From: an uncultured Bacteroidales bacterium
GTDB lineage: Bacteria; Bacteroidota; Bacteroidia; Bacteroidales; ML635J-15
Assembly: GCA_905233405.1 (NCBI GenBank)
Contig: CAJOEG010000079.1
Span: forward strand, 915 to 10,865
Direction: 5' to 3'
Length of the DNA: 9,951 nt
Shown: one piece after another, positions 6,399-9,951 of the stretch
Layout: the number at the start of each line of letters is the position of its first letter
Position numbering within the stretch: position 1 is the stretch's first letter
Notes under the pieces: model-generated
The model's database searches: none
What the model saw: only the letters and a program-made list of their open reading frames with translations
What the model was told of the DNA's origin: nothing
Position numbers and translations under genes: made by a program

Positions 6399-7208
6399 AT
6401 GTCTGTACATAAGGAAATAAAGAAGGTAACAACCCACATTCTTCAGGAGATGAAGAATCGTGGCGAGAAGATTTCTATGCTTACTGCCTACGACTATAGT
6501 ATGGCTAAAATTATCGACAAGGCTGGCATAGACGTAATACTTGTCGGTGATTCGGCATCGAATGTGATGGCTGGCTACGAAACGACCTTGCCGATAACTC
6601 TTGACGAGATGATTTACCATGCCAAAAGCGTTGTTCGTGCTGTTGACAGGGCATTGGTGGTTGTGGATTTGCCGTTTGGAACCTATCAGAGCAATTCCAA
6701 GGAGGCTTTGTCGTCGGCAATACGCATAATGAAGGAAACTGGTGCTGGAGCCGTTAAGCTTGAAGGCGGAATGGAGTCGGAAGAATCGATAAAGAGAATC
6801 CTCTCGGCTGGTATTCCGATAATGGGACATCTGGGACTAACCCCACAGAGTATAAACAAGTTCGGAACTTACGCGGTTCGTGCCAAGGATGATGAGGAGG
6901 CATCTCGCTTGGTTGAAGATGCGTACTTGCTTCAGGAACTGGGTTGCTTTGCAATTGTGTTGGAAAAGATTCCTGCTAGCCTTACTTCGCGCATTTCCGA
7001 AATCAAGATTCCAATCATTGGTATTGGTGCAGGCGCAGCCGACGGTCAGGTGCTCGTAATGCACGATATGCTGGGAATTACACAGGAATTTTCACCCCGT
7101 TTCCTACGTCGCTATGCCGACCTCGATGCCGTAATAACTAGCGCAGTAACAAATTATATCAGCGATGTGAAGTCTGGCGATTTCCCCAACGAGCAGGAAC
7201 AGTACTGA
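6399..7208 (+). CDS. panB: 3-methyl-2-oxobutanoate hydroxymethyltransferase
   Basis: PanB (ketopantoate hydroxymethyltransferase) moves a hydroxymethyl group from 5,10-methylenetetrahydrofolate to 2-oxoisovalerate, the first committed step towards pantothenate and coenzyme A. The 269-residue TIM-barrel enzyme matches the family in length. Metal and substrate residues are visible: Asp51 in LVGDSASNVMAGYETT, Asp90 in VVVDLPFGTYQ, Glu122 in VKLEGG, and the catalytic Glu189 in IVLEKIP. The conserved IPIMGHLGLTPQSINKFG block lies at 139-156, and GIGAGAADGQVLVMHDMLG at 208-226. The gene follows a 78-bp spacer with a good -7 box, so it is probably the first gene of a transcript with the pseudouridine synthase 16 bp downstream. 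No panC or panD is visible nearby. The assignment is secure. Confidence 0.97.
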   Translation: MSVHKEIKKVTTHILQEMKNRGEKISMLTAYDYSMAKIIDKAGIDVILVGDSASNVMAGYETTLPITLDEMIYHAKSVVRAVDRALVVVDLPFGTYQSNSKEALSSAIRIMKETGAGAVKLEGGMESEESIKRILSAGIPIMGHLGLTPQSINKFGTYAVRAKDDEEASRLVEDAYLLQELGCFAIVLEKIPASLTSRISEIKIPIIGIGAGAADGQVLVMHDMLGITQEFSPRFLRRYADLDAVITSAVTNYISDVKSGDFPNEQEQY

Positions 7209-7224
7209 CAAATTTTGTCGCACC

Positions 7225-7920
7225 ATGGCAGAAAACCTAAATACGAGTTCGCAAGAGATTGAAATCCTGTACGAGGACAACCACATCATTGCCGTAAACA
7301 AGCAGGCTGGACAGATTGTGCAGGGCGACAATACTGGCGACAAACCTTTGTCCGACATTCTGAAGTCCTACATCAAGGAGCGCGACAACAAGCCAGGTAA
7401 TGTTTTTCTAGGTGTGCCGCATCGTATCGACAGACCTGTTAGCGGTGTGGTTCTGTTTGCAAAAACAAGCAAGGCGCTTTCGCGTCTGAGCGAACTTTTC
7501 CGTACAAAGGATGCCCGCAAGACTTATCTTGCAGTGGTTGGCAATAAACCGCCGAAGGACAGCGATACGCTTGTGGACTACATTTACCGCAATGTGAAGC
7601 ATAACAAGTCGTATGTGGTTGACGAAAAGCACCCTGATGCCAAGCGGTCAAGTTTGTCGTACAAGGTTGTTGGGCATTCCGAGAGATATTATCTCCTTGA
7701 AATAGATTTGCATACGGGACGGCATCACCAGATTCGCTGCCAGTTGGCAAACATCGGTTGCCCTATTCGTGGCGATTTGAAATACGGCTATCCGCGTTCG
7801 AACAAAAACGGTGGCATCAACCTTCACGCAGCAAGAATCCGCTTCACACATCCTGTGAAAAAGGAAGAAATAGTGATTGAGGCGCCGTTTCCTGACGAAA
7901 AAATTTGGAAGATATTTTAA
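7225..7920 (+). CDS. RluA-family RNA pseudouridine synthase
   Basis: This 231-residue cytoplasmic enzyme should convert uridine to pseudouridine in rRNA or tRNA. The catalytic motif is HRIDRPVSGVVLFAKT at 66-81, with Asp69 as the nucleophile. It departs slightly from the textbook HRLDxxTSG, which I believe is common in one Bacteroidota subgroup. Other family marks are the N-terminal ILYEDNHIIAVNKQAG at 14-29, the RKTYLAVV block at 98-105, and LHTGRHHQIRCQLANIGCPI at 162-181, the equivalent of the usual LxTGRxHQIR. The protein begins directly with the catalytic domain and has no N-terminal S4 domain, unlike RluC and RluD of E. coli. The target site cannot be told from sequence, so no symbol is given. 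It lies 16 bp after panB and 22 bp before the M14 peptidase gene, suggesting one transcript. Confidence 0.92.
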   Translation: MAENLNTSSQEIEILYEDNHIIAVNKQAGQIVQGDNTGDKPLSDILKSYIKERDNKPGNVFLGVPHRIDRPVSGVVLFAKTSKALSRLSELFRTKDARKTYLAVVGNKPPKDSDTLVDYIYRNVKHNKSYVVDEKHPDAKRSSLSYKVVGHSERYYLLEIDLHTGRHHQIRCQLANIGCPIRGDLKYGYPRSNKNGGINLHAARIRFTHPVKKEEIVIEAPFPDEKIWKIF

Positions 7921-7942
7921 AAAGAGGCCTTGTGTTACTTAT

Positions 7943-9631
7943 ATGAAGACATTATTTTATGTGCTAACCGTTATTTTTTTGCCATTACTTGCTTTTTCGC
8001 AGAATGATGCAAAAAGTATTTTGATGCAACGAGGAGAATTATATTTTAAGTTTAGTATTGAGCCACAACGTCTTAATGAATTTTCAAATATAGTTTCAAT
8101 TGATGGTTACCGCGATGGTTATTGCTATGCATACGCAAATGCGCAGGAGTTTGCTCAATTCCGCAGTTTCGGTATTGCTTGCGAACCTGTACGTGAATAC
8201 TACGAGGCAAAATCAGATTTGCTGATGGCGGAGTCGCTTTCGGATATGTTTGCATGGAATCGCTATCCTACATACAATATTTACTGTGAAATGATGCAGT
8301 ATTTTGCCCATACTTATCCCGAAATATGCAAGTTGGATACTATCGGCACGACTTTTTCTGGTTATAAGTTGCTGGTTGTTAAAATTTCTGACAATGTAAA
8401 CGAAGACGAAACAGAACCGGAATTTTTCCTCGGCGGACAGATGCACGGTGATGAGCTGATTGGCGGAATGGTCTGCTTGAGGCTTATTGACAAGTTGTTG
8501 AGCGAATATGGAAATAATCAGGAAGTTACCAATCTTGTCGATAATATGGAGATTTTCATAAATCCGTTGTCGAATCCTGAGGGAACATATTTGGGAGGAG
8601 GTAATAATTTGGATTTTGCTATTCGTTACACTCGCAATGACTATGGTCTGGATCATTTTATTGATATGAATCGTAATTTTCCCGATGCCATAGCAGGTGA
8701 ACATCCCGATGGAAAAGAGTATTCCATTGAAACCGAAGCATTTATGCAGTATGCCGATAATCACCACTTTGTAATGTCTGCCAATCTGCATAGTGGGGCA
8801 GAGGTAGTGAACTATCCGTTTGATACCGACCCTTCGCTTCCAGCCGACGATACGTGGTGGATGATGGTTTCCCAGGAGTATGTGACTTTAGCACGGCAGT
8901 ATGGAGGCGAGTCGTATATGACTTCCGATTTTCCGAGCGGTTACATCAACGGTTATGCTTGGTACACGATTACTGGTAGCCGTCAGGACTATATGAATTA
9001 TTTCAAGCATTGCCGCGAGGTGACTTTGGAACTTAGCATTGACAAAAAATTGGCTAATGATTTGTTGCCTAGTTACACTTTGCGCAACATTCCGCCTATG
9101 CTGGCGTATATGACTCGTGCAACCAAGGGGTTGCGAGGTTTTGTTACCGATTCTGTAACAGGCGAGCCGTTGAGAGCAAAAGTTTTTATAAGCGGTCATG
9201 ACTATTTCAACTCACATGTGTATTCGTATCAGACTACTGGAGAGTATTATCGGTTCTTAAAGTCAGGACACTACAATGTTTCGTTCTATGCCGATGGCTA
9301 TATCCATAAGACAATTTCTGTTGATATATCCGATGATTCTCCGTTGCAACTTGATGTTCAGCTTGTGCAGGGTTATGACCCAGAATCTTTATCAGTAGGA
9401 GAGGGTGTAGCGCAGTTTTTTCTGTATCCAAATCCTGTTGTGGACAAATTGTTTATAGGTAGTGACAAGTCTATTTCTTCCGTTGTGATTTACGATGCTT
9501 CGGGCAGATTGATATTGTCTAAGAAAAACATTGTCAGTTTTGTTGATGTGTCGTCATTGCATGCGGGACAATATGTTATAAAGGTATATACGGAGGAAGG
9601 TGTTTCTCAAGCGAAATTTGTGAAGATGTAA
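7943..9631 (+). CDS. secreted M14 zinc carboxypeptidase with T9SS C-terminal sorting domain
   Basis: This 562-residue secreted metallocarboxypeptidase is predicted to remove C-terminal amino acids from peptides. The start at 7943 gives a clean signal peptide (MKTLFYVLTVIFLPLLAFSQ). An in-frame ATG at 7877 would lie inside the preceding gene and add a basic, non-signal stretch. Residues about 25-100 look like the N-terminal region that commonly precedes the catalytic domain in Bacteroidota homologues. The M14 domain (about 108-395) has zinc ligands His168 and Glu171 in QMHGDE and His283 in ANLHSG. Substrate-binding Arg244 lies in DMNRNFPD, and the catalytic Glu363 in REVTLELS. The preceding GSRQDYMNY resembles the M14B (CPN/CPE) subfamily. 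A transthyretin-like beta domain, GLRGFVTDSVTGEPL onward, covers about 397-470. The C-terminal YPNPVVDKLFIG and LHAGQYVIKVYTEEG pattern (495 to end) is a T9SS type-A sorting domain, so export to the cell surface or medium is expected. Confidence 0.94.
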   Translation: MKTLFYVLTVIFLPLLAFSQNDAKSILMQRGELYFKFSIEPQRLNEFSNIVSIDGYRDGYCYAYANAQEFAQFRSFGIACEPVREYYEAKSDLLMAESLSDMFAWNRYPTYNIYCEMMQYFAHTYPEICKLDTIGTTFSGYKLLVVKISDNVNEDETEPEFFLGGQMHGDELIGGMVCLRLIDKLLSEYGNNQEVTNLVDNMEIFINPLSNPEGTYLGGGNNLDFAIRYTRNDYGLDHFIDMNRNFPDAIAGEHPDGKEYSIETEAFMQYADNHHFVMSANLHSGAEVVNYPFDTDPSLPADDTWWMMVSQEYVTLARQYGGESYMTSDFPSGYINGYAWYTITGSRQDYMNYFKHCREVTLELSIDKKLANDLLPSYTLRNIPPMLAYMTRATKGLRGFVTDSVTGEPLRAKVFISGHDYFNSHVYSYQTTGEYYRFLKSGHYNVSFYADGYIHKTISVDISDDSPLQLDVQLVQGYDPESLSVGEGVAQFFLYPNPVVDKLFIGSDKSISSVVIYDASGRLILSKKNIVSFVDVSSLHAGQYVIKVYTEEGVSQAKFVKM

Positions 9632-9632
9632 T

Positions 9633-9818
9633 GGAAAAAATTATGCATCCGCGTTTCGCAATCTAAATGGTGGCTACATCGAACAAAAGGTTAGCTTTAT
9701 TTGGGTTAATATTCCATTTACGGCATCAAAATCATTGTCATCGCCATCATATATTACCTGTGTAGAGATGAGATTATTGCCTGATCCATTTGGCTACAAT
9801 AATGAGGAAATGGTTTGA
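9633..9818 (+). pseudogene. possible decayed C-terminal fragment of a FISUMP-domain protein
   Basis: An open stretch of 61 codons, ending at TGA 9816-9818, has no plausible start of its own and lies out of frame with the peptidase gene before it. Its translation contains ASAFRNLNGGYIEQ, then SFIWVN, and finally EMRLLPDPFGYNNEEMV. The order resembles the end of a Fibrobacter succinogenes major paralogous (FISUMP) domain, with its FSALPGGY, an aromatic WSST-type strand and a final NGFSVRCV. The last motif is missing, and the WSST-type strand is not conserved. I infer a remnant left after deletion of the 5' part. Chance resemblance is possible because the fragment is short. The rest of the roughly 245-bp gap to thiC holds only the terminator hairpin. 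Confidence 0.4.
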
Positions 9819-9829
9819 TACACAAAGAA

Positions 9830-9862
9830 AAGTGTGGACTTTTTGAGCAAAAGCCCACACTT
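9830..9862. terminator. hairpin terminator downstream of thiC, possibly bidirectional
   Basis: AAGTGTGG (9830-9837) and CCACACTT (9855-9862) pair perfectly over 8 bp. The inner CTTTT and AAAAG can add 5 bp after an A-C mismatch, leaving a 5-base TGAGC loop. Read on the minus strand it starts 13 bases after the thiC stop and is followed by TTCTTTG, a modest T-rich tail. On the plus strand CTTCT follows, so it may also stop transcription arriving from the M14 peptidase gene. Confidence 0.7.
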
Positions 9863-9875
9863 CTTCTAGTCTAAT

Positions 9876-9951
9876 TTATTCCGTAATCTTACCTTTTGAC
9901 GATACTTCTCTCGAAATTCGCATAGCGCAGAAGTTGGGTCCGCACATGGTA
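9876..9951 (-). CDS. thiC: phosphomethylpyrimidine synthase ThiC, extreme C-terminus (rest outside window)
   Basis: Only 25 complete codons and a stop (TAA, reverse complement of 9876-9878) are present. The translation is TMCGPNFCAMRISREV followed by SSKGKITE. ThiC is a radical-SAM-like enzyme that rearranges aminoimidazole ribotide into hydroxymethylpyrimidine phosphate for thiamine synthesis. It holds its 4Fe-4S cluster with a C-terminal CX2CX4C motif. The second and third cysteines are seen here, in MCGPNFC. The first falls in the codon cut by the window edge, whose one visible base (T, third position) is compatible with TGT. The short tail after the motif fits the family, in which the motif lies near the C-terminus. 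The gene runs leftward, converging on the M14 peptidase gene, with a hairpin terminator just beyond its stop. Any thiamine (TPP) riboswitch would lie outside the window. Confidence 0.85.
   Translation of the reverse strand, partial: TMCGPNFCAMRISREVSSKGKITE

Noticed and set aside
7877..7942. Upstream in-frame ATG that would extend the M14 peptidase by 22 residues.
   Set aside because: It lies inside the pseudouridine synthase gene and adds an arginine- and lysine-rich stretch before a complete signal peptide that begins at 7943.
8213..8791. Minus-strand open frame of 192 codons.
   Set aside because: It is antisense to the M14 catalytic domain, with biased composition and no coherent motif.

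Overview
The window looks like chromosomal DNA from a member of the Bacteroidota, most likely of the order Bacteroidales. The evidence is a DUF4924 protein (a family I know only from this phylum), a DUF4369-type thiol-disulfide oxidoreductase, an M14 carboxypeptidase with a type IX secretion (T9SS) sorting domain, -7 boxes of the TAnnTTTG type, and starts without clear Shine-Dalgarno sequences. No genus can be named from this. Every gene except the remnant near the right end reads as intact housekeeping or envelope coding sequence. I see no tRNA, rRNA, CRISPR array, insertion sequence or phage gene.

Left edge (1-1352): the 3' end of galE (UDP-glucose 4-epimerase) runs rightward. It meets, tail to tail with a 16-bp gap, a leftward two-gene unit. 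That unit is an S4-domain RNA-binding protein (Hsp15-like) whose stop overlaps by 4 bp the start of a DUF4924 protein. A 101-bp divergent intergenic region follows.

Middle (1454-6320): a large exported protein of 804 residues has a possible CAP-like N-terminal part, a clear OmpA-like segment and a long helical C-terminal part. It ends at a strong intrinsic terminator. Only 5 bp after that terminator's T-tract begins a run of closely spaced genes: an exported TlpA-like thiol-disulfide oxidoreductase, the ribosome-assembly GTPase EngB/YsxC, and a DUF985 cupin.

Right part (6321-9631): a 78-bp gap with a 14-bp tandem repeat and a perfect -7 box precedes panB (pantothenate/CoA synthesis). An RluA-family pseudouridine synthase and a secreted M14 zinc carboxypeptidase with a T9SS C-terminal domain follow, at gaps of 16 and 22 bp. 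These three are probably co-transcribed but have no obvious functional link.

Right edge (9632-9951): this holds what looks like the decayed end of a FISUMP-type surface protein, then a hairpin terminator. After it comes the extreme C-terminus of thiC on the minus strand, recognised by its CGPNFC iron-sulfur motif and cut by the window edge.

I did not find a convincing new multi-gene system. The best candidates for a second look are the domain make-up of the 804-residue protein, the terminator placed directly on the start of the thioredoxin-like gene, and the FISUMP remnant.
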